Below, one piece after another: positions 48,000-58,709 of a stretch of 64,000 bases of DNA. The translations under genes and the position numbers were made by a program. The DNA is taken from the NCBI GenBank assembly GCA_947650365.1, contig OX393555.1, positions 13,595,550 to 13,659,549 on the forward strand, given 5' to 3'. Numbering within the stretch: position 1 is the first letter of the stretch; each line of letters opens with the position of its first letter. The notes below the pieces were generated by a model, which was given only the letters and a program-made list of their open reading frames with translations, was not told where the DNA came from and ran no database searches. The stretch comes from Chamaelirium japonicum. Taxonomy: Eukaryota; Streptophyta; Magnoliopsida; Liliales; Melanthiaceae.

Positions 48000-48995
48000 A
48001 TGGGTGCAAAAATTATATCAGACCAGACTAGACCGATATGGGCCTGCGCAATGTCCCGGCTGGGCATGCCCAGGCCCATGGACCTACTAAGCAGGGCCCA
48101 CAAATCAAGCCCCCGTTATTGGGCCCGGACAACGGTCCAATAAGGGGCCCAACAAGAAGGCTCAGGATCAGCGTCACCTCAGCACAGACATGTCATTACT
48201 GCCATATCAGCACTTACCTCAGCTATAAAAGGACTAGGGGTGGCAATGGGTCGGGTCGTGTCGTGTTCGTGTCGTGTCTAGTCGGGTTCGTGTCCAAAAA
48301 CCCCAGACCCGGACCCGACCCGTTTAACTAATCGTGTCTAGATCCTAAACCCGTACCCGACCCGCCAATAAACGGGTAGACCCGATAAGAGCCGTTTATC
48401 ACCTGGACTATTCAGTTGACCCGATCCGACCCAATCCGACTCGACCCGACCTGACCCGAAAGACCTGCTGGTATTATATATTATAGTATCGGATTGTGGG
48501 TAGACCCGACCCGACCCGACTCGACACGACCCGTTGAATACTAAACGGGTCTTCCCGAGTCTACCGTGTCCAGACCCTAAACCCGGACCCAACCCGTTTA
48601 TTAAACGGGTCTATCGTGTCAACCCATTTACGACCCGAACCCGTTTAGCTCTGACCCAGACCCGCTAACTTCGTGTCGGGTCGTGTCGGGTCTACCGTGT
48701 CGGGTCCAAAATTGTCAGCCCTAAAAAGGACCCATTTGGCATAAAGAAAGTGGGGTTGATCATTCGATCAGAGGAAGAGGGGATTCCAGAGCCAGAACCA
48801 GAGCTCTATTCTCTTCTTCTTAATTTCTTCTAGTTGCTCCATGCAATCACATTGTAAGAAGCTTCTCTCGACCTGCCGAGAGAACGCTCTCCCCCCCTCC
48901 CATTTCGTACACATTATAGTGCAGACTAGGTGGCACCTCTCGCCCGGAGACGTAGGTCGTAAGACCAAACTTTGACAACAACCCCTTGTGTCATC
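48000..48995 (+). mobile_element. Gypsy-like LTR (3' LTR) with PPT, split by hAT copy 2
   Basis: GATTGGGAGGGGGTAAC (47981-47997) resembles a polypurine tract and is followed by TATGGGTGCAAAAATTATATC, a likely LTR start. A TATA box in CAGCTATAAAAGGAC (48221-48234) is interrupted by the hAT element and continues as CCCATTTGGC at 48732. R/U5-like sequence follows with GGAGACGTAGGTCGTAAG and CTTTGACAACAACCCC (48950-48990). The minisatellite arrays upstream would be the element's interior. The right boundary and the partner LTR were not found. Confidence 0.55.
48235..48723. mobile_element. Non-autonomous hAT element (489 bp), copy 2
   Basis: It starts TAGGGGTGGCAATGG and ends ATTGTCAGCCCTA, flanked by the perfect 8-bp duplication AAAAGGAC (48227-48234 and 48724-48731). 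Its GACCC-rich interior is the reverse complement of copy 1 by eye over most of its length. It landed at the TATA box of the surrounding LTR. Confidence 0.93.
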
Positions 48996-49049
48996 TCTAT
49001 CTTTTTTGAGTTTCTAATATCTACAACATACAAACTATCTAATTCAATA

Positions 49050-49500
49050 AAAAATTGTGGGGCGAAGTCTCTTATCAAGACGGCACAAAATTTTTTCCCA
49101 CACCTGTCTTAGTCCAATCTTGTTCCTTTGTAGCTCTGTATTCCGCCATCCTCCACACATGAACCTTGGACATTATAGAGGACTTGTTTTAAGCCAACAT
49201 CCTCAACAGAGTATAGAGAGTTATAGGTTGAGAGTAGTGTAAAGAGATAGTAGACACAGGGATTTGTTGTCAAAGTTCAGTCGTAGCTTAAGTCTTCGTA
49301 CGGTAAGCCGCAATCGTTTAATCAACTATCATTTGAATGAGTAAAGCTACCCCTCAACAGGCCAAGGGGGGACTTGTATAGAGAAGTGAGAAAGAAGTAG
49401 AAGGTTGGAGGATCTCGTCAGCCTAGATGCATAGCTCTGCTACTCTACACGAAGCTGAGAGTGCTCCAATTAGGGAAAAAGTTGTTAATGAGTCAAAAGT
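49050..49500 (-). mobile_element. LTR remnant, minus orientation
   Basis: Read on the minus strand, 49340-49260 gives GCGGCTTACCGTACGAAGAC and CTGAACTTTGACAACAAATC, close to the R/U5 motifs at 25400 and 48950. No other structure is visible. Confidence 0.4.
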
Positions 49501-49639
49501 CCTTCTATTGTTGTCTTGAGGTGTATTTATGAGTGTTGGCCTTCCATAATCGTCGGACTGATATGACATGGGATTGGTCAACTTGTCGACCTATGACTGG
49601 TCCATGTCCTCGTGGGCCTCTAGCAGTGTGGACCCCTGT

Positions 49640-49928
49640 TGACCTTGTAATATGCATCCCAAATATATAAGATATTATCCGTTTTGTCCATGCCTGCACG
49701 AGGATTTCCCAGGTGGGTCACCCATCCTCGTACTACTCTTGTCTGAGCATACTTAATTACAGAGTTCTTACGAAATTCGTAGCAGCACACGGCTTTAAAA
49801 CGCGTCGTCTATATTTGGGAGGAAAAATTATATAAGTAGCTCATGATCTCTTTCTCTCCAAACGATGTGGTGAAAACTCGTAGCCTTTGACACTTCACCT
49901 CACCTCATTCATCTTGGCATCATAGCCT
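49640..49928 (+). mobile_element. Cassandra-like TRIM LTR carrying the 5S sequence
   Basis: The 5S-derived segment is followed on the plus strand by GGCTTTAAAACGCGTCG, a TATA-like ATTATATAAGTAGC (49827) and CCAAACGATGTGG. About 30 bases later comes TTGGCATCATAGCC (49914-49927), a degenerate initiator tRNA-Met primer site. Cassandra TRIMs are known for 5S sequence inside their LTRs. The left LTR end and the second LTR were not found, so it is a fragment or single LTR. Confidence 0.55.
49690..49790 (-). repeat. 5S rRNA-derived sequence
   Basis: On the minus strand the bases match the 3' half of plant 5S rRNA with changes: GAGTAGTACGAGGATGGGTG, ACC, CACCTGGGAAATCCTCGTGC. The upstream part (GAACTCTGTAATTAAGTATGC for GAACTCCGCAGTTAAGCGTGC) keeps the internal promoter area. 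The 5' end is divergent and it is not in a tandem array, so it is not a working 5S gene. Confidence 0.85.
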
Positions 49929-50983
49929 CAGGAGTCTTGTCTATTGGTTATTGGCTATTGGATCTTGGTCATCACAAACCTGCTAGCGGGCCAAGAGCTG
50001 GCCTCATGAAACTTAAAAGATGCAAGTCTTTACTGTTCCGCTGGTGGGCTACGAGTTGTCCTCGTGGGCCTCTGAAAATGTGAGCCTCTGTTGGCCTGCT
50101 GGTGGGCCATGAGTTGTCCTCGTGGGGCTTGGAGAGGTGGGCCTATGTTATCCTACTTTTTAATGGGCTTTGAGCCTATGGACTGGCTAAATATCTTAAC
50201 CATTTTTTTCACCCACACCCCTAACACCATGTGCGTGACCCAAGCTACATCATAGTCATCCTTTACTGCTAAACCATCTTTAATTTTGAGACTCGACATG
50301 TGTTTTACTTGTGCAACTCGAGTAACATCGTTGCCATCCATTCGTTGCATGGGTTAATAACTAGTAATTAGATCAAGGAAAAGATCTATAGAAGTAGACT
50401 AAACAAAGGGGAGAGAGAGAGATCCCATATATCCATTGTATGTATCACAAGGAGTCCCATAGGTATCCCTATCTGCAAACATAACAGCTCTTTATTTAAG
50501 GAAGAGTTAGTGATAGCTCCCTGTCAAAGGTATCAACTTGCAATAAGCCCTCCTGCAAGTTTTGTATTGCAATAGTTCCCTCCCAAAATCCCGCCTAACC
50601 AAATAGAAAAGAAGGGCAATAGCGTCCAACCAAAGTTTTATAAAATTTATATTTCTTGCTATCAACTTAACACGAACCATTTTTTGCATGGAAATCAATT
50701 GAAATCACTCCATATTGTCGATTTAAAACCACAAAACAATTGATTTTTTTTCCTGTACGTTTTTATCAAAAAAGATTCATTATGTCAACCGACCAAACAG
50801 CTTCTCTTTTTTACCTAATTGTTACGCTTTATGTGAGAGATAGAATCGACTTGGTTTCGCATGGTTAAATGCATTTTTTGTGACAAAGATAATCATATTG
50901 TAACCAAATGAACATAAATACCACTACAATCAATCGACATTTAAGACATTTTACCATATCAAATTGTTACTTTTTGCTAACGG
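49929..50983. other. Unassigned
   Basis: Phrases with GGTGGGC(C/T)A and GAGTTGTCCTCGTGGG(C/G) recur at 50040-50130. No gene is seen; AT-rich after 50160. Confidence 0.4.
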
Positions 50984-51756
50984 ATTGTTGCTCGCTAAGA
51001 TTGTTACACTTTATATGTCGGGTTGCTCGCTAAGATTGTTACACTTTATATGTCGGGCTAAATTTGTCATTTAAATCTTTTTGTTATTGCATGTGCGTGA
51101 TAGAAGGAGCACGTGTTAGCCAAAGCTAACAGATTTTTGCTCTTTAACAATTGTTACTCTTTTGCTACAATTGTTACGCTTGATCTGTAGGGGTAAAATT
51201 ATCATTTAAAATTTTTTGGTATTACATGTGTGTGGGAGAAGGAGCTCATGTTAGCCAAAGTCCAACTATAGTAAAATGACATTTGAATTTATCACGTAAA
51301 TATCCAAAGGTGCATTTGAATTTATAAATAGTGCCACCCATTCTTTCACAAAGAACCTAGTTTGGGGGCGTTTTTGCACTACTCCCGCGCCATGCTCGGA
51401 CACTGGTCGACCTCCCCCGTGCCGTCGATGCGGAGAGAACGCGGAGAACCATCGGAGACTGTCCGTTTGTGCAGAGGTTTGTCGATTCCGCGTCGACGGA
51501 CTCCGCGGTCTGGGACGAACTCCGGTTATGGAGTCCATACATGTGGTGGAAGGGTTGTAACTAGCCATGTGGTCACGCGAGGTGGTCCGGGTAGCTCGGA
51601 TTTAGATTCTGGTCGCCTTATTGCTGACCGGGTAGGTCTAATGCCATGCAGGGAGGGCCGCAAGAGTTCTGTAGGGGTAAATTTTCTATTTAAAATATTT
51701 TGTTATTACATGTGCGCGGGAGAAGGAGCTCGCGTTAGCCAAAGTCCAACTATAGG
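50984..51756. repeat. Direct repeats around a GC-rich insert
   Basis: A 36-base unit with TTGCTCGCTAAGATTGTTAC occurs twice in tandem (50986-51056). A ~90-base unit ending in GAGAAGGAGCTC.TGTTAGCC or close variants occurs at about 51040-51125, 51185-51268 and 51672-51755. Between the last two copies lies a GC-rich segment (51355-51665) whose composition differs from its surroundings and whose origin I do not recognise. Confidence 0.6.
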
Positions 51757-52054
51757 TGCTTAACGTTAAGTGCAAACTTTACATACGCTTAACGTAAAAC
51801 AAAAACAGCTAACGTTAATAACCCCTTTATTTAAGGGGCAAACTGCAAACAGTCCTTTTTAAGGGTTTCATTTTATGATAGGTCCCAATAACCTTTTTCT
51901 CTAAGCCCAGATTAATATTTCAGTAGATTAGTTGCAATAGCTCTTTTGGTTAATATAAGACTAAAATAGCCTTGGTTAAGTTGCCAAATTTACCAACGAA
52001 CCATTGTCTATATAAGTTCACATGATCTCTACGAAACGTACACTTTCGAGACCT

Positions 52055-52845
52055 AGTATGGGACCACTATAGCAGCTACAGTGATTTCACTGTAGCCACT
52101 ACAGTGAAATCACTATAGCGCTTTAGTGATTCCGCTGTAGCATCTACAGTGAAAACACTATAATGATTTCCCTGTAGCAACTATAGTGAAATCACTGTAG
52201 CACTATAGTGATTCCGTTGTGGCTGCTAAAAATTATATTGCTATAGTAAAATTACTTTTGCAATAGTACTTCATTTTGTAACAATAATATTCATTTCAAT
52301 TGAGTATTATTGACATATATTTGAGTATATTTGCTACAGTGAAATCATTGTAGCTGCTATAGTGATTTTTTTCGTGAATGTTAAAAACACTTTGCTACAG
52401 TAAAATCACTATAGTACTCAATTTTAGTTACAATAATACTCTATAAAATTGAGTATTATTTGAATAAAATTGAGTACTTTGTTATAGTGATTCACTATAG
52501 GGAAGCCTTTTTAGCCAGCACAATGAAATTCACTGTAGCAGCTATAATGAAATTACTGTAGCAACCCGTACATGGTACTCAACTATATAAAATAATACTC
52601 AATTCGATTGAGTATTATTTGCATAAAAATGAGTACTTTGCTACAATGGTTTTACTGTAGAAATATCTTTTTAGCATCCACGATTAAATCACGGGTTGCT
52701 ACAGTGATTTCGCTGTAGCAGTTACTGCAAAATCAGTGTAGCAGCTATAGTGAAATTATGGATTACTACAGTGATTTCATTATAGCATCTATAATGATTT
52801 CACTATAGCGGCTATAGTGATTTCACTGTAGCAACCCGTGCCACT
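52055..52845. repeat. Cluster of short palindromes (CTACAGTGAAATCACTGTAG type)
   Basis: Twenty or so copies of CTACAGTGA / TCACTGTAG words, mostly paired as near-perfect 20-base palindromes, are densest at 52070-52230 and 52685-52845. The intervals hold AT-rich TTGAGTATTATT words. The single-stranded form could fold into many small hairpins. Confidence 0.85.
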
Positions 52846-53518
52846 ATTGCCATAAAAAAACGTATCATATTTCATCTACCGTTATTTAATATGGGAGGAT
52901 ACTATGGGTATTTATGATATTTTTAAAAAAACAATTATCCAAAACAGTTAAGATCGGATCATTTGCAATCAAAACAATAAATAGAGGATCAGACTTTATG
53001 CAATGGTCATACCGGTGGACTTAATGTAAATAGGAACTTAAGATGGGACTAAATGTTATACGCATTATGTTTTTTGGACCTAACACCGATTTCCCCTTTA
53101 TTTAATCTAAAAACTTGCTACAGTAATGATCAGGTTAACCATGAACTGAATGTACATCCAATGAAGCAAAGCATTTTGAACTTTGCAGATGTTTACCTAC
53201 CTGCGGGGAAAGGTAGGATTTCGATTCCTCCAAAAAAAAATTTCTGATCTTTTTCATGCAACCCCCTCTTTGTCATCAAATCACACATCAGGCTTGTTCA
53301 AGGACTTGGGATACCTTTCTTTACATCTGAAGAGAAGGAATAAAGCAACCTGCATTGTTTCCTATGTTTCCTTACTTCAATGAAATTGGCATGGGAAGAA
53401 TTCCTTGCCCAGCATACAAAGACATGGAGAATAAAAGAGTCCTGAACATGGTTCCATACAACATCATCAATCTAATTAAGAATGGCATCGGAACGACAGC
53501 ACGGTTGCGGGGCCGAGG
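52846..53518. other. Upstream region of the UBX gene
   Basis: AT-rich, with no recognisable domain in its short frames and no obvious TATA box. Promoter function is inferred from position only. Confidence 0.35.
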
Positions 53519-55471
53519 ATGCCGTTCGATGTCCTTGTCCGCCGCATGGTCAGGCTCCCTTTGAACATAACCGAAGGGATCTCGAGAGCGATAAGCCGTG
53601 GAGATCCGCCGCCCCTCGAACCGCCCGAAGGCGGGCTTCTGCTCATTCCGGAGGAATAGTTCTTTCTGACGGAGTTCGAACGAGAGTTCGGGAGCTCCCA
53701 TCCGTTCTTCTACGCGCGCCGGTTCGCAGAAGCCCTGAAGATCGCGAGAGACGAGTCGAAGCTCCTCTTCATGTTCCTCCATGCTCCTGAGCACCCCGAC
53801 ACAGCTACGTTCTGTCGCGACACGCTCTGCTCGGCGCTGGCGGTAGAGTTTCTCGACACAAACTTCGTCTCGTGGGGGGCAGTTGCCGGCATGGGAGAGG
53901 GTCGACTGATGGCTACGGCGCTGAGAGCATCCAGTTTCCCGTTCTGTGCAGTTGTAGCCCCAGCCTCTGATGATAGTATTTCTGTTCTACGACAGGTAGA
54001 GAGCAACATTTTCTTGTGATTGTTACAGATCAGCCCCCTGCAATATTCATTATTTACATACAAACCCCTCAAATTATCCTAACCTTATAAATGGATCCCT
54101 GCAGTTAGCTCACATCCAAAGTAAAGAAATATTTGGTTATTCGTTTTGGATAACAGTTTTACATTTCTCATTTTAACCTTAATTTTTTTTTCTAAATCCC
54201 CTAAATACCTCTACAAAGTGAGAAAGTTCAGGTTAGGTCCAAGTTAAATTCAGGTTAGTTCCAAGTTAGTTTTGGGTTAGGTCCAGATTCAACAATGATG
54301 GGTCAGTATAAGTAATAAAACCAAGGGTAAATTGGACATTCTCTAGTTTTGTAGGTCGATTTGTAAGGTAATATGTAGATTTGAAGTGTTAAAATCTAGA
54401 TTTGATAGGGATTAGTATGTAAATAAGGAAGATTGCAAAGGTTGAAGTATGAAAAATCCACTGCGAAAGAGAAGTTCATTTCCAAAAACCATTCAGGTCG
54501 AAGGACCAGTTTCTCCTGAAGAACTAGTCGAGATTCTACGGAGGACGATCGAGGAACAAGGTTCGGCTTTCAGGGCCTCGAGAACAGCAGAAGAAGAGAC
54601 GGTAAGAGCAAACCGGAAACTCCGAGAGGAGCAAGATGCAGCTTACCAAGCATCACTACAGATGGACAAGGTAACTCAGACTAACCACCACCAAAACAAC
54701 AAGGAAGAGCATCAATGATACTTCAAACTAATTACTTACAGGAAAAGGATATGATCCGAGACGTGCTCATCGAAGATGGGGTTCCCGCGGCAGCTCAGAG
54801 GCAGCGGAGAGCAAACAACGAGAGGCTCCGAAGAATACCCGCACCAAAACAACCGATTGAGAAAGCGAGAGAAGCATCCAACCGAACCCTACAAAAAGTA
54901 GCCGTTGCTTCAAGAAAAACACAACCCATCACCAAGGTAATCTAAAATTATCCATCAGCAATTATAAAAATGGGTAAATTACCCATAGACCCCAGTAGTT
55001 TAGCCCAAAATCACAACCCCCACAGAAATTACCAAAAGAGGGAGTTTAGTAGTTGAGGAAAGGTGGTATTGTGCTAAACATTTAAAACTATAGGGACCGA
55101 TTCGGAACCAAAAAAAAAACTTCAGAGGGGTTAAGTGATTTTGTGCTAAATTTCCAGCGCGGGGGGGGGGGGGGGGGGCGGTTAAAGTGTAATTTAACCT
55201 AGAAAAAATGGTTCTGATATGAAGGAAAATGATTTCACAGATTCTGATTCGGTTTCCAAATGGGATGCGAAAAGAGCAGAGTTTCCTCAACACAGACACA
55301 ATCCGTTCGATATGCAAATACATCGATTCCCTGGACTTACCAGGAATCGGAAGTTATCGGCTGATATCCAACTTCCCCAGAAAAGTTTTCGGTTACGAAC
55401 AGCTCGAAACGACTCTCGTTGATGCAGGCCTCCATCAGAGTGCTGCCATGTTCTTGGAGCTGATTCAGTAA
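53519..55471 (+). pseudogene. UBX-domain protein gene (UAS + UBX, PUX10/FAF-like) with one in-frame stop
   Basis: This encodes a plant UBX-domain protein, probably a CDC48/p97 adaptor. Exons are 53519-53995, 54497-54670, 54742-54936 and 55241-55471; all have GT/AG borders and whole-codon lengths (359 codons with stop). The ATG at 53519 opens MPFDVLVRRMVRLPLNITEG, a plausible N-terminus for the family. A UAS thioredoxin-like domain follows (FYARRFAEALKIARDESKLL, APEHPDTATFCRD, FVSWGAVAG, residues about 60-155). Then come a charged coiled-coil stretch (EELVEILRRTIEEQG, REEQDAAYQA) and a C-terminal UBX domain with the p97-binding FPR signature (SNFPRKVFGYE). Codon 47 (53657-53659) is TAG, where I recall related proteins having Trp. 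That stop removes every domain. It may be a recent loss, an allele or a base-call error, since all else is intact. Confidence 0.85.
54937..55240 (+). other. Third intron of the UBX gene with a G homopolymer
   Basis: It contains an 18-base G run (55161-55178) and a phrase (GGGTAAATTACCCATAGACCCC at 54971) of the kind found in dispersed plant repeats. The run is prone to sequencing length error but lies outside the coding exons. Confidence 0.6.
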
Positions 55472-56239
55472 TAAGTCAGTGATGTAATAATGTAGTCAGA
55501 TGTTAATTTCACAGATGTATATTCAGTTGCTATCAAGAAATTAAATTTCGAATTCGGATGCATATCAGAATCCTGAAAAATAGAGATATTTCTGTAAATT
55601 ATTTGCAGAGTATTTCGGGACAGCTGTACAAACCCCGAAAATTTTGTCTTTTTTTTGTGTACGTAGTTCGTTCGGTATCCTGAAAAAAAAGATAGATTTC
55701 GTAAAACTTTGTGAAAAAAAAATCATGATTTATCATTCTTTGTTTGGTATCAGTGTGTAAGAGCATCTCCAACAAGCTCCTATGATTCATCCCTATTCTT
55801 CAAAGCTTATAACTACCACGTAGCTAGGCTAGGAATGGAAGAGCACTCCAACGGGCTCCTCCATCTCTCCCTATTTTCGTGTAAAATGACCAAATCAGAA
55901 CCCATGAAAACAATCTTTACTAGGGGTGTGCATCGGTTCGAAACCGACCTATTTAGGCAAAACCCAAACCGATCCAACCTTGGTCGGTTTTGAGGATTTT
56001 CAATCCGATCCAAACCGAACTAAGATTGGAATCCAATCCAATCCAATTAAAGTCGGTTTGGATTGGATTGGATGGTCAGTTTAGGCTTTGGACCATGTTC
56101 TTATTGGGCTCTCTTCCCCCCCACTCTCTTTTATTAGGACCTAGTTCAAACTTTAAAAATAATAATTGTTACCAAATCATTAGGCCTAAATAAGATTTCT
56201 TAAATCAGTCAACAGATAATATGTTCTCATTGCCTTATC
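55472..56239. other. 3' flank of UBX gene with MITE-like phrases
   Basis: GAGCATCTCCAACAAGCTCCT (55761) and GAGCACTCCAACGGGCTCCT (55840) are two diverged copies of a phrase common at plant MITE ends. TAGGGGTGTGCATCGG at 55921 looks like a hAT-type end, but its partner was not found. Bases 55935-56085 repeat CCAATCCAATCC / AAACCGA words. Confidence 0.45.
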
Positions 56240-56253
56240 TCATTGGATGATTC

Positions 56254-58452
56254 TTTTTTTTTTTTTTTTTTTGTAGATCAGAGGTGGTCATAACCATATG
56301 ACCAAAAGGCCTCCAAACACAAGACCAGGTATTACATAGGTGACCACAACAACCCATAACGCAAGCCACAAAATCTGCACGCGGACCCAACCTCCCAACT
56401 TACTCGAGCAAGGATCCCAAAACATATCGGTCATCACAGACCACCAATGTAGGAGGAATCGACCCAAGTACAACCAACAGCCCACCAAACCAGCTAAAAT
56501 GCCTGACCATAGCAGACTCTCCCAACTGTAAGACCCCCAACCTCCGCCCTCCCTAGGTCATAAAAAATCACAAAAGACCATCAGTGAGGAAGGGTAGAGA
56601 GCAAGGAGGCAGGGAGCCGACCCCCCTTGCCTGGTTTCTTCAGGAGATGACCCTTCAATGCCAACCTACACGTAAACCGGCCCTTGGGCCTGATGCACTG
56701 CCCACCTGGGTCCATGTCCGACACTCCCGCCCCGCCATCATCCTCAAGCCTCTCCCCGGCGGCAGACTCGCCATCACTCATCTCTTCCTCCAACGGAACC
56801 TCATCCATAGCAGCTAACAGTCGATTAACTTGGTCGACGGCATCCTCGTGAAGCGCCATTGACCACCAGCCCCTAAACTTTCCACCTATTCAAACCCGGG
56901 TGGTTGAACCGGTGACGCCGGTGGATCGTCCGCCCCAAGCAAAACACATGGCCCCCCACCATGGGCACCACCACTAGGCCCACTAAACCCACGAGAATGG
57001 AACGGTCGCGAGTTAGCTGAAAGTCCAGGCGAACCAGGCCTACCATGACTCGGGTCCGCCGAGCCTCCCATCGACTTATTCGAGGTCTCACTCACACCCC
57101 GAGAAGGAGTCAATTCTGGGCCCACCCCACTTTGGCCTCCACGAGAGACGACACCCACCCCACTGGCTTCCTTCATGCATGCATCTGCCGCCCGAAGTGG
57201 GGTCTTGTCCTCAACGTCATCATACATTGGAACTCCCTTGCGAAACTCATCAGGCAGCCCCACCAATGACTGAAACCTCGAACTTGATTGGTGCAACTCC
57301 ATCGGTGGCTTCAACGGGCCATCATTACGTCGCCACATCAGTCGCCTCGCATCAACCTCCACCCTTCGATCTGGATCCCCCACTAGGGTATGACGCATTG
57401 CTGAGCTGAAACCCTGAGGAACCCGAGCTGTTGCCCCTCCTCCGCCCTGACGATCATGCACTGCTGGTCGTCTCCCCTGACTCCGCGGCACAACAATCCA
57501 AGGCCCAAAGGTCGACTGCGCCACGGGCTCAACCCCCGGCGTTGATGGTGCCTGAACCGGAGACTCCACCGAAGAGTCTGCCTTCTCGCCACTCGTCCAC
57601 GGCACCTCAACACTGCCACCACCGAAAGGTGGACGCGACGAACAATGGTTATGTAGATGGCCACCTCGTCCACACCCAAAACAAATCCGTGGAAGATTTT
57701 CGTAGACAAAAGGTTGGTAAAAACGCACCTTCAAATCGGACGTTGCAACGTTGGTCCCTGGGCGGAGGCTCTTCGTTAGATCAACTTCAACACAAACACA
57801 CGAACATATAGCTCACTGGTTTCGGATAAAGAATTCAGATCAACCCGAATTGGACGCCCCGCAGCAGCCGCTATCTCCTTCACCAATTGCTCATCATGAC
57901 AATCCACCAACAGACCAGGTAGCCACACCCACACCGACGCCAGATCTATGCTCTCATGGAGAGGTTGAAAAAACGGAGACCAGCGCTTGAGAGCGAGCAC
58001 CCGACCCTCAAAAATCCATGGGATTCCTTCCCACACATCAAGCAGATCTTCGAGTTCAAACCGAAAACTAAAGAAACCATTGGGGAGATCCATCACCTGG
58101 ACTCTACCCGCACACGGCCACCTCTGCGCCACCTGCGAGCGTAAGGTATCGAGCTGAAGCTTAGACCCTAAGAACTTGCCCACCAAGGCCATTCGCCACT
58201 TCGCCTGAGTCGCCTGCAGCCGCTCTGGGTTCAAAACCACCACGCCATCGACCAACGGGGACATCCGCGACGCATGAGGCATCAAACCTCCCCTCCCAGG
58301 AAGAGGGTTTGTGGGCAGTCGCAGTCGCAGCCGCCAAATAGGAGGGGCGAAATTCACGATCACCGTCGGGATCCAAGCCGTGCACCACCGAGGCCGGATG
58401 TTGGGATGTGGGAGAGAAAGGAGGAGGCTCCGGGTCCATTAGCAAGGTTTTT
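56254..58452 (-). mobile_element. ORF1-only LINE (L1 type), 2.2 kb, with poly(A) and 14-bp target duplication
   Basis: The 14-base sequence TCATTGGATGATTC lies on both sides (56240-56253 and 58453-58466). The 3' end is a 19-base poly(A) tract (T run 56254-56272 on the plus strand). The 5' end lies just upstream of the ORF1 start at 58439, so it is not 5'-truncated in the usual way. After ORF1 come about 600 bases, then the tail: no endonuclease or reverse transcriptase is present. Confidence 0.9.
56886..58439 (-). pseudogene. LINE ORF1 (DUF4283 + CCHC zinc knuckle), two frameshifts
   Basis: It starts MDPEPPPFSPTSQHPASVV at 58439. The frame then changes near 58290. The DUF4283 domain follows (KWRMALVGKFLGSKL, VMDLPNGFFSFRFE, WIFEGRVLALKRW) on 58230-57950. 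One extra base near 57798 shifts the frame again before the zinc knuckle CFGCGRGGHLHNHC (57690-57649, spacing C-x2-C-x4-H-x4-C). A Gly/Ser/Pro-rich tail ends at 56886. Such proteins are the nucleic-acid-binding ORF1p of plant L1 elements. Another open frame (56859-56581) follows; it is not recognisable as ORF2. Confidence 0.88.
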
Positions 58453-58466
58453 TCATTGGATGATTC

Positions 58467-58709
58467 GAAATATCCAAATGCTCCTCCATTGAACTGGACA
58501 AAATAATACATAGGACTGGCGATTCATTCTTTGATCAATTTGACTCAGTTTTTTTTTTTTTTTAAATCCCCCTGTAGATAAGATCCTGCAAAACCAAATT
58601 CAGGTTAAAAGTATCACAATCCTTGTGAAGGTAGATTTTCAGATAGTTCGGTGGTGAAAGAGAAAAAAATTAATCCTCCAATAAGTTCGTGGGCTAATAT
58701 TCTACGGGC
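58467..58709. other. Unassigned, with a 14-15 base T run
   Basis: The T run at 58549-58563 could be the tail of another minus-strand retroposon, but no body is identifiable. Confidence 0.35.

Noticed and set aside
49690-49790. Functional 5S rRNA gene
   Set aside because: Single copy, diverged 5' half, embedded in an LTR-like sequence.
51266-51763. Genes on either strand in the GC-rich insert (100 and 133 codons)
   Set aside because: The two frames overlap antisense, run into the flanking repeats and show no known domain.
53053-53480. Short frames upstream of the UBX gene as a first exon
   Set aside because: No match to the UBA or other N-terminal domain of the family, and the ATG at 53519 already gives a plausible N-terminus.
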